A stretch of DNA of 64,000 bases from [Mycobacterium] crassicus (GTDB lineage: Bacteria; Actinomycetota; Actinomycetes; Mycobacteriales; Mycobacteriaceae), in contig NZ_CP084029.1 of the NCBI RefSeq assembly GCF_020181615.1, positions 4,113,101 to 4,177,100 of the forward strand, read 5' to 3'. Under the pieces are notes generated by a model. That model saw only the letters and a program-made list of their open reading frames with translations, did not search any database and was not told the origin of the DNA. Both the position numbers and the translations under genes were made by a program. Shown here one piece after another: positions 33,790 to 42,870 of this stretch. Within the stretch, counting starts at the first letter, position 1; each line of letters opens with the position of its first letter.

Positions 33790-34665
33790 ATGCACATCGG
33801 ATTCATCGGACTCGGAAACATGGGCAGCGGCATGGCCGCCAACCTGCTCAAGGCAGGTCACGCCGTCACCGCCTACAACCGGTCACCGGCCAAGGTAGCC
33901 GCCCTGGCACAGCAGGGCGCCACGCCGGCACGCACGGTGGCCGACACCTGCCGCGGCGACGTGGTGCAGACCATGCTGGCCGACGACGAGGCCGTCGAGA
34001 ACGTCACGCTCGGCCCGGACGGCATTGTGGCGTCGTTGCCGCCCGGGGGCACCCACATCTCGTCGAGCACCATCAGCGTGGCGCTGGCCCGTCGGCTCAC
34101 CGCCGCGCACGCGGAAGCGGGCCAGTCCTATATCGCCGCACCCGTCTTCGGCCGCCCTGACGCCGCCGCCGCGGCAAAGCTTTTCGTGATCGCGGCGGGC
34201 GCGCCGGCGGCACTGGACCTGGCGGCGCCGCTATTCGACGCGGTCGGTCAGCGCACCTTCGTGGTGTCCGAGCAGCCGTACACCGCCAACCTGGTGAAGC
34301 TGTCCGGCAATTTTCTGCTGGCCACCGTCATCGAGTCGCTCGGTGAGGCGATTGCGCTGGTGGAGAAGGCCGGGGTGGACCCGGTGACCTACGTCGACAT
34401 CCTCACCTCGACGCTGTTCAACGCTCCGGCGTATGCCACCTACGGCGATCTGATCGCCCGCAAGAGCTTCGAGCCCGCCGGTTTCGCCGCCACCCTCGGG
34501 CTCAAGGACGTCCGGTTGGCGTTGCAGGCCGCCGAGGAGCTGACCGTCCCGCTGCCGCTGGGCAGCCTGCTGCGCGACCGCTTCCTGACGTTGCTGGCCA
34601 ACGGCGGCGGGCAACTGGACTGGTCGGCGATCACCACCCTGGCGAAACGCGACGCGGGAATCTAG
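33790..34665 (+). CDS. 3-hydroxyisobutyrate dehydrogenase-like NAD(P) oxidoreductase
   Basis: This 291-residue beta-hydroxyacid dehydrogenase-family protein has the dinucleotide motif GFIGLGNMG at residues 4-12. The catalytic lysine K170 is in ANLVKLSGNFL, and the C-terminal GFAATLGLKDVRLAL helix is typical. It oxidises a 3-hydroxyacid or reduces a semialdehyde (HIBADH or glyoxylate/succinic-semialdehyde reductase type). It is divergent from one SDR and convergent with another; its TAG stop shares CTAG with the stop of the latter. Confidence 0.92.
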   Translation: MHIGFIGLGNMGSGMAANLLKAGHAVTAYNRSPAKVAALAQQGATPARTVADTCRGDVVQTMLADDEAVENVTLGPDGIVASLPPGGTHISSSTISVALARRLTAAHAEAGQSYIAAPVFGRPDAAAAAKLFVIAAGAPAALDLAAPLFDAVGQRTFVVSEQPYTANLVKLSGNFLLATVIESLGEAIALVEKAGVDPVTYVDILTSTLFNAPAYATYGDLIARKSFEPAGFAATLGLKDVRLALQAAEELTVPLPLGSLLRDRFLTLLANGGGQLDWSAITTLAKRDAGI

Positions 34666-35483
34666 CCCTGAACCACCCCGCGCAGCCCGTCGGCCCCGAA
34701 CGCCGGCTCCAGCATCGACGAGAAGTCCGGGCCGCGGCGCAGCATCTGCCCGCCGTCGACGTTGATGACCTGACCGGTGATGTAGCCGGCCGCATCGCTG
34801 AGCAGGAACAGCGCCAGATTGGCGACGTCTTCCACCTCGCCGGGCCGCGGCAGCGGCGTACAGACGCGGTAGTCCTCACTGAGCTCGGGCGAGTCCAGGA
34901 TCGGGGCAACCAGCTCGGTGCGGGTCAGGCCCGGGCGGATGCTGTTGACCCGCACCCACGAGGCACCCAGTTCGTCGGCGGCCAGCTGCATCATGTGGTC
35001 CAGCGCCGACTTGGTCGGGCCGTAGGCACCGAACCAGCGGTGGGTGTTGCTGGCCGCGATCGAGGAGATCCCGACGAACGAGCCGCCGCCTCCGCGCACC
35101 AGCGCCCGCCCAGCGTGCTTGAGCACGTACATGGTGCCGTTGACGTTGAGGTCGACCGTGCGCCGCCACAACTCCGAGTCGATCTGGGTGATCGGGCCGA
35201 TGGTCTGCGAACCGCCGGCGGCGTGCACCACCCCATGCAGGCGACCGTGCTTGGCCACGGCGGCCTCGACCGCGGCGATCACGCCATCCTCGTCAGTGAC
35301 GTCGGCGGCGAAGTGGCGAACCTGCCCGCCGAGCTCGGCGGCCACCTCCGCCAACCGTTCGGCGCCCCGGCCGACGATCAGAACATCAGCCCCGGCGGCA
35401 GCCAACCCGGCGGCCACGGCCTTGCCGATGCCGCTGCCACCCCCGGTGACCAGGTAGCTTCGGTCTTGGAAGGAAAGCTGCAC
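34662..35483 (-). CDS. Short-chain dehydrogenase/reductase, probable KstR-regulon member
   Basis: This 273-residue classical SDR has TGGGSGIG, GISSIAAS and YGPTKSALDHM, with a terminal VINVDGGQML followed by a 24-residue extension. A perfect KstR-type box (35505-35518) lies 22 bp upstream of the ATG, tying it to cholesterol catabolism. Its stop overlaps that of the convergent oxidoreductase on the palindrome CTAG. It probably acts as a hydroxysteroid or 3-hydroxyacyl-CoA dehydrogenase. Confidence 0.9.
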   Translation of the reverse strand: MQLSFQDRSYLVTGGGSGIGKAVAAGLAAAGADVLIVGRGAERLAEVAAELGGQVRHFAADVTDEDGVIAAVEAAVAKHGRLHGVVHAAGGSQTIGPITQIDSELWRRTVDLNVNGTMYVLKHAGRALVRGGGGSFVGISSIAASNTHRWFGAYGPTKSALDHMMQLAADELGASWVRVNSIRPGLTRTELVAPILDSPELSEDYRVCTPLPRPGEVEDVANLALFLLSDAAGYITGQVINVDGGQMLRRGPDFSSMLEPAFGADGLRGVVQG

Positions 35484-35504
35484 ACCGACCCCTCACGTCG
35501 AAAC

Positions 35505-35518
35505 TGGAACACGTTCTA
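35505..35518. promoter_or_regulatory. KstR-type operator
   Basis: TGGAACACGTTCTA matches the published KstR consensus TNNAACNNGTTNNA at every fixed position. It lies 22-35 bp upstream of the SDR at 34662-35483 and downstream of the crotonase-fold gene stop. KstR is the TetR repressor of the cholesterol regulon in mycobacteria. Confidence 0.85.
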
Positions 35519-35597
35519 CGTATGGAACCACGTGCCCGGCCTCCGCCGAGTGTGAAGCCAGGTTTACGTACGGCGAGAACGACGGGTGGCGCCTCGG

Positions 35598-36515
35598 TCA
35601 GGGTTGGTCGCGGCGCGCCACGGCGGTGGGCCCGGCGGTGCGCCAGTCCTCGACATCGGGCGGCAACCCCAGCGGGGCGCGATTCTCGTTGTGGGCCGAC
35701 CAGTGGGCGTGGCCCAGCTGATGGATGTGGAAGCCGTGCCGCAGCGCCTCGGTGAAGCCCATCGCGTCGGCGGCGCCGTTCACCGAATCCTTGATCAACA
35801 GGGCGGCCATGGTCGGCAGCTTCGCGATACGCCGGGCGAACTCCAGCGTCTTGTCCGCCAGCTCGTCCACCGGAAACACCTTCGACACCATGCCCAGCCG
35901 GTGCGCCTCGTCGGCGTCCAGCGAGTCCCCGGTCAGCAGCAGCTCCTTGGCCTTGCGGGGGCCGAATTCCCACGGGTGGGCGTAGTACTCCACCCCCGGC
36001 ATGCCGAGGCGCACCCCGACCACGTCGGAGAACCGGGCGTTGTCGGCGGCCACGATCAGGTCGCAGGCCCAGATCAACATCAGCCCGGCGGAGATGGCGT
36101 TGCCCTGCACCTGCGCGATGGTGATCTTGCGCAGGTCCCGCCACCGGCAGGTGTTCTGGAAGAAGAAGTGCCACTCCTGCAGATACGTCTTCTCCACGAC
36201 CGGCTCGCGGGTGGCGCCGTGGGATTGGAACGTCGGGTGCTGCGCCGGTCCGGGACGCCGCTCGAGCAACGTGGCTTCGGACCCCAGATCGTGGCCGGCG
36301 GAGAAGTTCTTGCCCCGCGCGGCCAGAATCACCACCCGGACGGTGTCATCGGCCTCGGCGCGGCCGAATGCCTCGTCGAGCTGCACCAGCAGGGTGCGAT
36401 TCTGCGCGTTGTGCACGTCGGGGCGGTTCAGCCAGATCCGGGCGATGCGCCCGTCGTCGAGCGTTTCGTAGTCCACCAGATCGCCGGCCTGCTCCGGTTT
36501 GCTCTGTGCTGTCAT
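35598..36515 (-). CDS. Enoyl-CoA hydratase/isomerase family protein
   Basis: This 305-residue crotonase-fold protein has NFSAGHDLGSEA and QVQGNAISAGLMLIWACDLIVAA for CoA binding and the oxyanion hole. The usual catalytic PE-x-x-x-G is replaced by VVGVRLGMPGVEY, so it may not be a hydratase. A ~40-residue insertion (TLLERRPGPAQHPTF to TYLQEWHFF) is longer than in typical members. It lies upstream of the KstR-controlled SDR on the same strand, but a KstR box and 114 bp separate them. The substrate is unknown. Confidence 0.88.
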   Translation of the reverse strand: MTAQSKPEQAGDLVDYETLDDGRIARIWLNRPDVHNAQNRTLLVQLDEAFGRAEADDTVRVVILAARGKNFSAGHDLGSEATLLERRPGPAQHPTFQSHGATREPVVEKTYLQEWHFFFQNTCRWRDLRKITIAQVQGNAISAGLMLIWACDLIVAADNARFSDVVGVRLGMPGVEYYAHPWEFGPRKAKELLLTGDSLDADEAHRLGMVSKVFPVDELADKTLEFARRIAKLPTMAALLIKDSVNGAADAMGFTEALRHGFHIHQLGHAHWSAHNENRAPLGLPPDVEDWRTAGPTAVARRDQP

Positions 36516-36615
36516 AGCCTCCGCCTCTTAGTCGCCCCGCATCACAGGCTACGGCGGTCGATCTGGACTTCCCGGCTCAGGTGTGACACGCGGCGCACTT
36601 CGCTAGAGTCGACTT

Positions 36616-36789
36616 ATGGCTGCTAAAACCGAACACGCCGACATCGAGGACGTGGAACCGCTGGCCGACAACACCGCGAGCCAGGCCCGCCGAGTGGTGG
36701 CCGCCTACGCCGAGGACGCCGACGAGTGTCGGGTGTTCCTGTCCATGCTGGGGATCGGGCCGGCGACCCCCGAGAAACCCGGGTCCTAA
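36616..36789 (+). CDS. Small conserved 57-residue protein directly upstream of otsA
   Basis: This 57-codon ORF is MAAKTEHADIED...EKPGS, acidic and probably helical (TASQARRVVAAYAEDADECR). Its TAA is immediately followed by the otsA ATG with no gap, indicating translational coupling. From memory, M. tuberculosis has a similarly tiny gene (Rv3489) just before otsA (Rv3490). There is no signal peptide or known domain. A role in trehalose-phosphate synthase control is only a guess from position. Confidence 0.72.
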   Translation: MAAKTEHADIEDVEPLADNTASQARRVVAAYAEDADECRVFLSMLGIGPATPEKPGS

Positions 36790-38247
36790 ATGCCGGAGCC
36801 GGCGAGCCGGGCCGCGCCGCCGCATCAGGCCGGAGATTCCGATTTCGTCGTGGTTGCCAACCGGCTGCCGATCGACATCGAGAAACTGCCCGACGGTACG
36901 ACCGCTTGGAAGCGCAGCCCCGGCGGACTGGTCACCGCACTGGAGCCGCTGCTGCGTAAGCGCCGCGGCGCCTGGGTCGGCTGGCCGGGCAGCCTGGACG
37001 GGCCCGACGAGCCGATCGACGTCGAAGATCTGCGGCTCCATCCGGTCGCCCTGAGCGCCACCGATATCGCCGAATATTACGAGGGATTCTCCAACGCAAC
37101 GCTGTGGCCGCTGTACCACGACGTGATCGTCAAACCGATCTACCACCGGCAGTGGTGGGACCGCTACGTCGACGTCAACCGCCGGTTCGCCGAGGCCGCG
37201 TCCGCGGCCGCCGCGCCGGGCGCGACGGTCTGGGTGCAGGACTATCAGCTGCAGCTGGTGCCCAAGATGCTGCGCACACTGCGCCCGGACGTCACCATCG
37301 GGTTCTTTCTGCACATCCCGTTCCCGCCGGTCGAACTGTTCATGCAGCTGCCGTGGCGTGCCGAGATCGTCGACGGCCTGCTCGGCGCCGACCTGGTGGG
37401 CTTCCACCTGGCCGGCGGCGCCCAGAACTTCCTGTTCCTGGCCCGCAAACTGGCCGGCGCGGACACCTCGCGGGGCACGGTCGGGGTACGCAGCCGGTTC
37501 GGCGAGGTGCGCCTGACGGACCGCACCGTGCGGGTCGGCGCCTTTCCCATCTCGATCGACTCCGGCGAACTCGATCGCAAGGCACGTGATCGCGGTATTC
37601 GGCGGCGCGCCAAGGAGATCCGGGCCGAGCTGGGCCACCCCCGAAAGATTCTGCTGGGCGTGGACCGGCTGGATTACACCAAGGGCATCGACGTGCGGCT
37701 CAAGGCGTTCAACGAGCTGCTCGCCGAGGGCCGCGCCAAGCGGGAAGACACGGTGCTGGTGCAGCTGGCGACGCCGAGCCGGGAACGGGTGGAGAGCTAC
37801 CAGCTCCTGCGTGACGACATCGAACGCCAGGTCGGCCACATCAACGGCGAGTACAGCGAGGTCGGCCACCCGGTGGTGCACTATCTGCACCGCCCGGTCC
37901 CGCGCGACGAGTTGATCGCGTTCTTCGTGGCCAGCGACGTCATGCTGGTCACCCCGCTGCGCGACGGGATGAACCTGGTCGCCAAGGAGTACGTGGCGTG
38001 CCGCAGTGACCTGGGCGGCGCCCTGGTACTGAGCGAATTCACCGGCGCCGCAGCGGAATTGCGTCAGGCCTACCTGCTCAATCCGCACGATCTGGAGTGC
38101 GTCAAGGACGTCATCGAGGCGGCGATCAACCAGACCGACGAGGAAGGCCGCCGGCGCATGCGGGCGTTGCGCCGTCAGGTGCTGGCCCACGATGTGGATC
38201 GTTGGGCCCGCGCCTTCCTCGATGCGCTCGCGGAGTCGGCACCGTAG
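36790..38247 (+). CDS. otsA: Alpha,alpha-trehalose-phosphate synthase (UDP/GDP/ADP-forming)
   Basis: This 485-residue GT20 enzyme makes trehalose-6-phosphate from an NDP-glucose and glucose-6-phosphate. It has VANRLP near residue 22, the [11 protein letters not shown] loop, [19 protein letters not shown] and [14 protein letters not shown], all hallmarks of retaining trehalose-phosphate synthases. The length matches the family. The start ATG abuts the stop of the small upstream ORF. It is convergent with the secreted-protein gene that ends the mce4 operon. Trehalose supports stress tolerance and mycolate transfer. Confidence 0.97.
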   Translation: MPEPASRAAPPHQAGDSDFVVVANRLPIDIEKLPDGTTAWKRSPGGLVTALEPLLRKRRGAWVGWPGSLDGPDEPIDVEDLRLHPVALSATDIAEYYEGFSNATLWPLYHDVIVKPIYHRQWWDRYVDVNRRFAEAASAAAAPGATVWVQDYQLQLVPKMLRTLRPDVTIGFFLHIPFPPVELFMQLPWRAEIVDGLLGADLVGFHLAGGAQNFLFLARKLAGADTSRGTVGVRSRFGEVRLTDRTVRVGAFPISIDSGELDRKARDRGIRRRAKEIRAELGHPRKILLGVDRLDYTKGIDVRLKAFNELLAEGRAKREDTVLVQLATPSRERVESYQLLRDDIERQVGHINGEYSEVGHPVVHYLHRPVPRDELIAFFVASDVMLVTPLRDGMNLVAKEYVACRSDLGGALVLSEFTGAAAELRQAYLLNPHDLECVKDVIEAAINQTDEEGRRRMRALRRQVLAHDVDRWARAFLDALAESAP

Positions 38248-38265
38248 CTCTACCGGCGCCCGGAC

Positions 38266-38805
38266 TCAGCTACACAGGTGAACGGGGTTGTCCTGGCAGG
38301 TCAGCGGGTAGTGGATGACCGGGTTCGGCAGCGGCGAGACGTAGGTCAGCGTGAACGGATGCGTCTTCAACCCGGGCTGCATGTCGCACACGGCGGCGTG
38401 CGACTGGGTGTAGGTGCCGTTGAGCGAGGTGTCGAACTGGTACATCTCTTCACTGCCGGCGGTTTTACCGTTCGGGCATTTCATGCCGGCCAGCAACGGC
38501 ATCCGGAAGGACCACCGGCCGTTGGACAGCCGATAGGCCCCGGCCTGCCCCGGCGGGCCGTCGCTTTCCACCTGCAGTTTGCAACCGATCGCCAACTTCA
38601 GGGGCACCCGCCCGTCACCCACGGTCGGGACGCACAGCGGGTAGATCTTCCACGTCGCCGTCGTACCGGCCCCGCTGTAGGTGTAGACGCCCTCGAGGGT
38701 GCCTTCCGGCGCCGCGTCGTCGTCGGCGCCGGCGTGCCCGGCCAGCCCGGTGGCCACCGTCATCGCAACCGCGAAGGCCATCAACCCGCGAATGCGTTTT
38801 CTCAT
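38266..38805 (-). CDS. Secreted protein of the small exported family, distal to mce4
   Basis: This 179-residue protein has a signal peptide (GLMAFAVAMTVATGLAGHAGA) and a mature domain with LEGVYTYSGAGTTATWKIYPLC, MKCPNGKT, YQFDTSLNGTY and HPFTLTYVS, matching the layout of the other exported proteins here. ATG 38805 is preferred, as GAGAGG lies nine bases upstream; in-frame ATGs at 38814 and 38853 are weaker. It follows the mce4-associated gene by 17 bp and is probably the last gene of that operon. It sits where M. tuberculosis has Rv3491 beside otsA. Function is unknown. Confidence 0.82.
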   Translation of the reverse strand: MRKRIRGLMAFAVAMTVATGLAGHAGADDDAAPEGTLEGVYTYSGAGTTATWKIYPLCVPTVGDGRVPLKLAIGCKLQVESDGPPGQAGAYRLSNGRWSFRMPLLAGMKCPNGKTAGSEEMYQFDTSLNGTYTQSHAAVCDMQPGLKTHPFTLTYVSPLPNPVIHYPLTCQDNPVHLCS

Positions 38806-38822
38806 GGCGCTCATCCTCTCAG

Positions 38823-39314
38823 CTAGATCGGCACGATATTGCTGATCAGCCACTTGCGGTCGACCTTGCGGTAGTCGACCCGCACGCGGCTGCCCTCGTA
38901 CAGCTTCTCCTTGGACTTGGCCGTCGTCATGGTGCGGTTGATGAAGACCAGCACCGAACCGCTGGTCCGCTTCGCCTCTTGCACACCCACGCCGGTCACG
39001 TTGACCTGGTTCACCAGCTGCTTCTCGCGGGCCTGCGGAATGATCTCGTTGACGACGCGGGCCTCGAACTCGCGGCGGTAGTCGCCGGTGAACATCGGGT
39101 ACGTCTCGGTCAGGCTGCGTTCCACCGTCTTGAACTCGAAGCCGAGCACCTTGGGAATCTCGTCGGTCGCCAGTTCGATCAACTCCGCACTGGCCGCCTG
39201 TTCACCGCGTGCCTCGACCCGGCTCCAATACAGCGATCCGGCCGTGGCGCCGAGAGCCACGAACACTCCGAGGATCCCTGCCAGAGCTGCCGATACCAAC
39301 CAGCGCTTGTTCAT
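38823..39314 (-). CDS. mam4B: Mce4-associated membrane protein, second (Mam4B)
   Basis: This 163-residue protein has one N-terminal transmembrane helix (AALAGILGVFVALGATAGSLYW) and an external Mam domain with SLTETYPMFTGDYRREFEARV and GSVLVFINRTMTTAKS. ATG 39314 overlaps the mam4A stop by one base (TGATG); a TTG at 39317 is also in frame. The position matches Rv3492c at the end of mce4. Mam4 proteins help stabilise the Mce4 cholesterol importer. Confidence 0.9.
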   Translation of the reverse strand: MNKRWLVSAALAGILGVFVALGATAGSLYWSRVEARGEQAASAELIELATDEIPKVLGFEFKTVERSLTETYPMFTGDYRREFEARVVNEIIPQAREKQLVNQVNVTGVGVQEAKRTSGSVLVFINRTMTTAKSKEKLYEGSRVRVDYRKVDRKWLISNIVPI

Positions 39315-40000
39315 CAACTGCTACCGTCCGGCCATTTGAGGTCGTATGCGGTCATGTTGCCGGCATCATCCTCGTGCACGATCAGCCGCAGCGCGTACGG
39401 CTGCGACGGCTTATTGACACCGTCGACGTCGGTGGCGGTCGCCCGCATCGCCACCAGCACCGAAGCATTGCCGGCGATATCGTCGATGCGTTCCAGGGCG
39501 GCGGCGTTGATGACGGCTTCCGAGCTGTGCTTGGTCTCCCGCAGTATCGCCTTGAGGTTCTCGGCGTTGGCGGCCATGGTGTCGCGCAGCGGACCACTGG
39601 TGCCCGCCACGAAGCGATTCACCTGCTCGTCGATGGTGTCCGGGGTGTAGGTGTACATGTTGAGCACGGTCTGCACCGCGGTGTCGACGAATCGCTGGTC
39701 GCGGCGCTGGGTCGCGTCGGCGTGCCGGTGCTGCACCGCCAGGGCGGTGACCAGCCCGCCCAGCACGATGGTCGCCGCCAGGCCGGCGGAACCGGCGACG
39801 ACGGCGGTCTGCCGGGCGTTGGGCCGGCGCCGCGGCGGCGGGCCGAGGGGGCGTGGCGCCCGCGCGGCCGGCCGGCTGGGCACCGGCACCGGCACCTGCA
39901 CCGTGGCGGCCTCGACGGTGTCACCGGCCGGTCCGGCCGCCCGGGAGGCCCGACGCCGGTTCTTTGTCTCGTCTGGGCCCGCCTCGTCGGGATCGGTCAC
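39314..40000 (-). CDS. mam4A: Mce4-associated membrane protein, first (Mam4A)
   Basis: This 228-residue protein has a proline/arginine-rich cytoplasmic N-terminus, one transmembrane helix (AVVAGSAGLAATIVLGGLVTAL) and an external Mam domain with QTVLNMYTYTPDTIDEQVNRF. GTG 40000 is chosen because it overlaps the mce4F stop (GTGA); the frame runs on to 40051 inside mce4F. The position matches Rv3493c. Mam proteins are needed for stable Mce complexes. Confidence 0.9.
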   Translation of the reverse strand: MTDPDEAGPDETKNRRRASRAAGPAGDTVEAATVQVPVPVPSRPAARAPRPLGPPPRRRPNARQTAVVAGSAGLAATIVLGGLVTALAVQHRHADATQRRDQRFVDTAVQTVLNMYTYTPDTIDEQVNRFVAGTSGPLRDTMAANAENLKAILRETKHSSEAVINAAALERIDDIAGNASVLVAMRATATDVDGVNKPSQPYALRLIVHEDDAGNMTAYDLKWPDGSS

Positions 40001-41679
40001 GTCTGCCTCGGCTCGAGCATCAGGTCGGCCCAGTTCTCGGCGGGCAGCCACCTATCGGCCCCGGAGACGAACACTCCGGCGTCGCCGGCGGGGTCCACGA
40101 ACTTCCCGGTGCGCTTGTCGTAGCTGCTGTAGGCGACCGCGTTGGCCTGGGCCTCGGCCGGCAATGGCCCGGGGGCCGGGTCCCGGTTGTAGGGCGGCAG
40201 GCCACCATTGCCTCCGGGGCTAGTCGGCATGTTCTGGTCCGGCGGGGCGTAGTACGGCCACGGCGCGGGCGCGTTCGGCCCGAGCTCGTTCGGCGGATAC
40301 GGCAGCGGGTACGGCGGGTTCGGTGCCGGCCCCGGGCCCGCCGGCACACCCGGCGGCAACTGCACCACCGGCGGTCCGGGGTCGTAGTCCTGCGACGGCG
40401 GGATGTAGGGGAACTTGTTCATCGGGTTGTACATCCGCGGGTCGGTGATCGGGGTGTCGTACGGGACCGGCGGGCCGCGCCATGCGTTGCTGCCGATCGG
40501 GACGAAGCCCTTCGGGTCGCGGCACAACTGGATGGTCGGTGCCCGCTTGCCCGGGTACTCCATGCACGGGTAGTTGCGAGCACCGCGGACCGCGACCGAA
40601 TCGTTCTGCGCCGCCTTGCAGTACAGGTCCTTCGGCAGTTCACGCACCGTCTCATCGGCCGGTGACCGCATCTCGGTGAACGGCAGGAATCCGACCGTGC
40701 ACGGCGGCGGGTCGTGCATGTCGATCTTGAAGTCGAGCTTGGCGCCCTCGTCGATCGGCACCCCGCCGGCCACCGTGAGTAGTGCCGCCGTCAGCGCCGG
40801 GAAGATCACCAGCGCCTGTTCGATCGAGCTGCGGTAGATGACCCCCACTCGGCCGAAGTTGGCGATGCTGGCCGCCAGCGTCGGGAACGATGCCCGGATG
40901 CCACTGAACGTGGTGTTGGCTTCGTCGGTGACGCTGGGCAGAATCTGCAGCACTTCCCGCAGTTGCGGGTCGGCGTTGCGCACCTCGGTGGTCACCGCCG
41001 CCAGCGATTTGGTCAGCTTCTTGATGTCGTCGCCGCTGCGGATCTGGGCGTCCAGGAACGGCTCGACCTGATCGATCAGCCCGGAAGTGGCGTCGTAGTT
41101 GGCGTTGGCCTCGTCCACCAACTGCCGGGACGACGCGATCATCCGGGCCAGCTCCGGTCCCGACCCGTTGAATCCCTCGAACGCGCTCCGCAGCAGATCG
41201 CGAAGGCGACTGTTGGCGACGCTGTTGACCAGGGACTGGGCCTGGTCGAGCATGCCGGAGATGTCCTGGCCGATCGCGGTGCGGTCCTGGCCGATCCGGG
41301 CGCCGTTGCGCAGCGATCCGGCTGCCGCAGTCCCGGCCGGCGGGACCAGGTCGATGTACTGCTCACCGATCGCCGACATGCTCTTCACGGTGGCGCTGAC
41401 ATTGCCCGGGATCTTGGTGCTGCTGTTCAGCCGCATCTGGGCGTCGACCCCGTGGTCGCTGAGCTCAACCGACTCCACCCGGCCGACGGTCACCCCACGA
41501 TAGGTGACGTTGGCGGCCTTGTAGATTCCGCCGCCAGCGATGAAGTCGGCTGTGACCTTGTAAGTGCCGATACCCAGCCGGCTGGGTGCGTGCAGATACA
41601 GGATCGAGATCGCGCCGACGGCCAGCACGGTGACCACGGCGAAAATCCCGAGCTGGATTCGGACGAGACGAGTCAGCAT
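39997..41679 (-). CDS. mce4F: Mce family protein Mce4F
   Basis: This 560-residue protein has an N-terminal anchor (LGIFAVVTVLAVGAISILYL), a Mce domain with NVTYRGVTVGRVESVEL and GEQYIDLVPP, a helical rod, NYPCMEYPGKRAPTIQLC and a long Pro/Asn/Tyr-rich tail. It is 45 residues longer than the first-operon MceF. Mce4 imports cholesterol in mycobacteria. It lies 3 bp after mce4E and overlaps mam4A. Confidence 0.96.
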   Translation of the reverse strand: MLTRLVRIQLGIFAVVTVLAVGAISILYLHAPSRLGIGTYKVTADFIAGGGIYKAANVTYRGVTVGRVESVELSDHGVDAQMRLNSSTKIPGNVSATVKSMSAIGEQYIDLVPPAGTAAAGSLRNGARIGQDRTAIGQDISGMLDQAQSLVNSVANSRLRDLLRSAFEGFNGSGPELARMIASSRQLVDEANANYDATSGLIDQVEPFLDAQIRSGDDIKKLTKSLAAVTTEVRNADPQLREVLQILPSVTDEANTTFSGIRASFPTLAASIANFGRVGVIYRSSIEQALVIFPALTAALLTVAGGVPIDEGAKLDFKIDMHDPPPCTVGFLPFTEMRSPADETVRELPKDLYCKAAQNDSVAVRGARNYPCMEYPGKRAPTIQLCRDPKGFVPIGSNAWRGPPVPYDTPITDPRMYNPMNKFPYIPPSQDYDPGPPVVQLPPGVPAGPGPAPNPPYPLPYPPNELGPNAPAPWPYYAPPDQNMPTSPGGNGGLPPYNRDPAPGPLPAEAQANAVAYSSYDKRTGKFVDPAGDAGVFVSGADRWLPAENWADLMLEPRQT

Positions 41680-41682
41680 TGA

Positions 41683-42870
41683 TCAGTCCCCATAGTTCGG
41701 AGCCGAGCCGGGCGGGATCTTGAACGGGTCGGCGGCCTGCCCGGACAGATTGGCCAGCTGCCCGATCAAGAAGTCAGGTGGGTTGATGACGTCGTACATG
41801 TGCGGCATGTTCGGGTCGAAACCGCCGGTGGTGAACACCGACTCGCCGAGCCGGCGCAACGTCAGGTCGAACGTGGTGTAGACGTTGAGGAAGTCACCAC
41901 GCACCGCGTTGCGCAGGTACATCGACGGGAACGGGAACGTCGGGATGAACGGGAACGCCGTCACCAGCGCATTAGCGTTGTCGGCGAACGCCTTGACGAC
42001 CGGGTACAGGTCCTTGATGTCCGCGGCGAAGTCCTCTTTGGTCTCGGTCATGATCCGCGATCCAACCGTCGCCAACCGCTGCAGCGCCCCGAAGGCGTCG
42101 ACGATGTTGGCGCGGTTGTCGTTGAGCACCGCCAGCGCGGCGGGCATGGTCTCCAGTGCCCGCGCCAGGCTGGGGGCACTGCGGGCCAGCGTCGACCCGA
42201 CCCGGTCCAGTCCTTCGGCGGCGGCGATGATGTCGCGGGCTTGGCGGTCCAGCGATGTGGTGAGCTCGGCCAGCCGGGGCAGCAGCCCGGCGAAGGTGCC
42301 CGCACGGCCGGCGACCGCCGCGTACGCCTCCTCGGTGATGTCTTGCAGCGCACCGAGATTGCCCTGGTTGACCACGACACCCAGCGACGACAGCACCTCT
42401 TCGGTGCTCGGATAGCGTCCTGTCCGGCTCAGCGGGATCTGATCGCCGGGGGCAAGTCTGCCGACCGGTGCTTCGTCATGAGGTTCGGACAGCTCGATGT
42501 GCTGGGACCCCAGCAGGGAGGTCTGCGCCACCTTCGCGATCGCGTTGGCCGGCAGTGCCACATTGCCGTCCAGCGATAGCTTGACCGCGGCGTAGAAAGT
42601 GCCGTCCGGCTGTTGCACGGCGGCGAGGCCGGAGACGCTGCCCACGGTGACGTCGTCGACCATCACCGGCGAGTTCTGCGGCAACGTGGTCACATCCGGT
42701 AGTTGCACCGTGATGGTGTAGGAACCCCGACCATGGCCCGCGGTTCCGGGCATGTTCAGCGAGTTCAGCCCACCGAACTGGCAGCCGGACAGCATCAATA
42801 CGCCGGCACCCAGTACCGCACCGCGCCGCCCGGCCCGCCTGACGGCGTGGGCTACAGACTGCACGCTCAT
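41683..42870 (-). CDS. mce4E: Mce family lipoprotein Mce4E
   Basis: This 395-residue Mce lipoprotein has the lipobox MLSGC at about residue 29, the Mce domain VMVDDVTVGSVSGL and QTSLLGSQHIELSEP, and SRTGRYPSTEEVLSSLGV. ATG 42870 overlaps the mce4D stop (ATGA); the longer frame from 43011 lies inside mce4D and is rejected. The lipid anchor tethers the subunit at the membrane. Confidence 0.96.
   Translation of the reverse strand: MSVQSVAHAVRRAGRRGAVLGAGVLMLSGCQFGGLNSLNMPGTAGHGRGSYTITVQLPDVTTLPQNSPVMVDDVTVGSVSGLAAVQQPDGTFYAAVKLSLDGNVALPANAIAKVAQTSLLGSQHIELSEPHDEAPVGRLAPGDQIPLSRTGRYPSTEEVLSSLGVVVNQGNLGALQDITEEAYAAVAGRAGTFAGLLPRLAELTTSLDRQARDIIAAAEGLDRVGSTLARSAPSLARALETMPAALAVLNDNRANIVDAFGALQRLATVGSRIMTETKEDFAADIKDLYPVVKAFADNANALVTAFPFIPTFPFPSMYLRNAVRGDFLNVYTTFDLTLRRLGESVFTTGGFDPNMPHMYDVINPPDFLIGQLANLSGQAADPFKIPPGSAPNYGD

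Noticed and set aside
36577..38190. 537-codon frame antisense to otsA
   Set aside because: otsA is unmistakable; the antisense product has no domain and is explained by codon bias.
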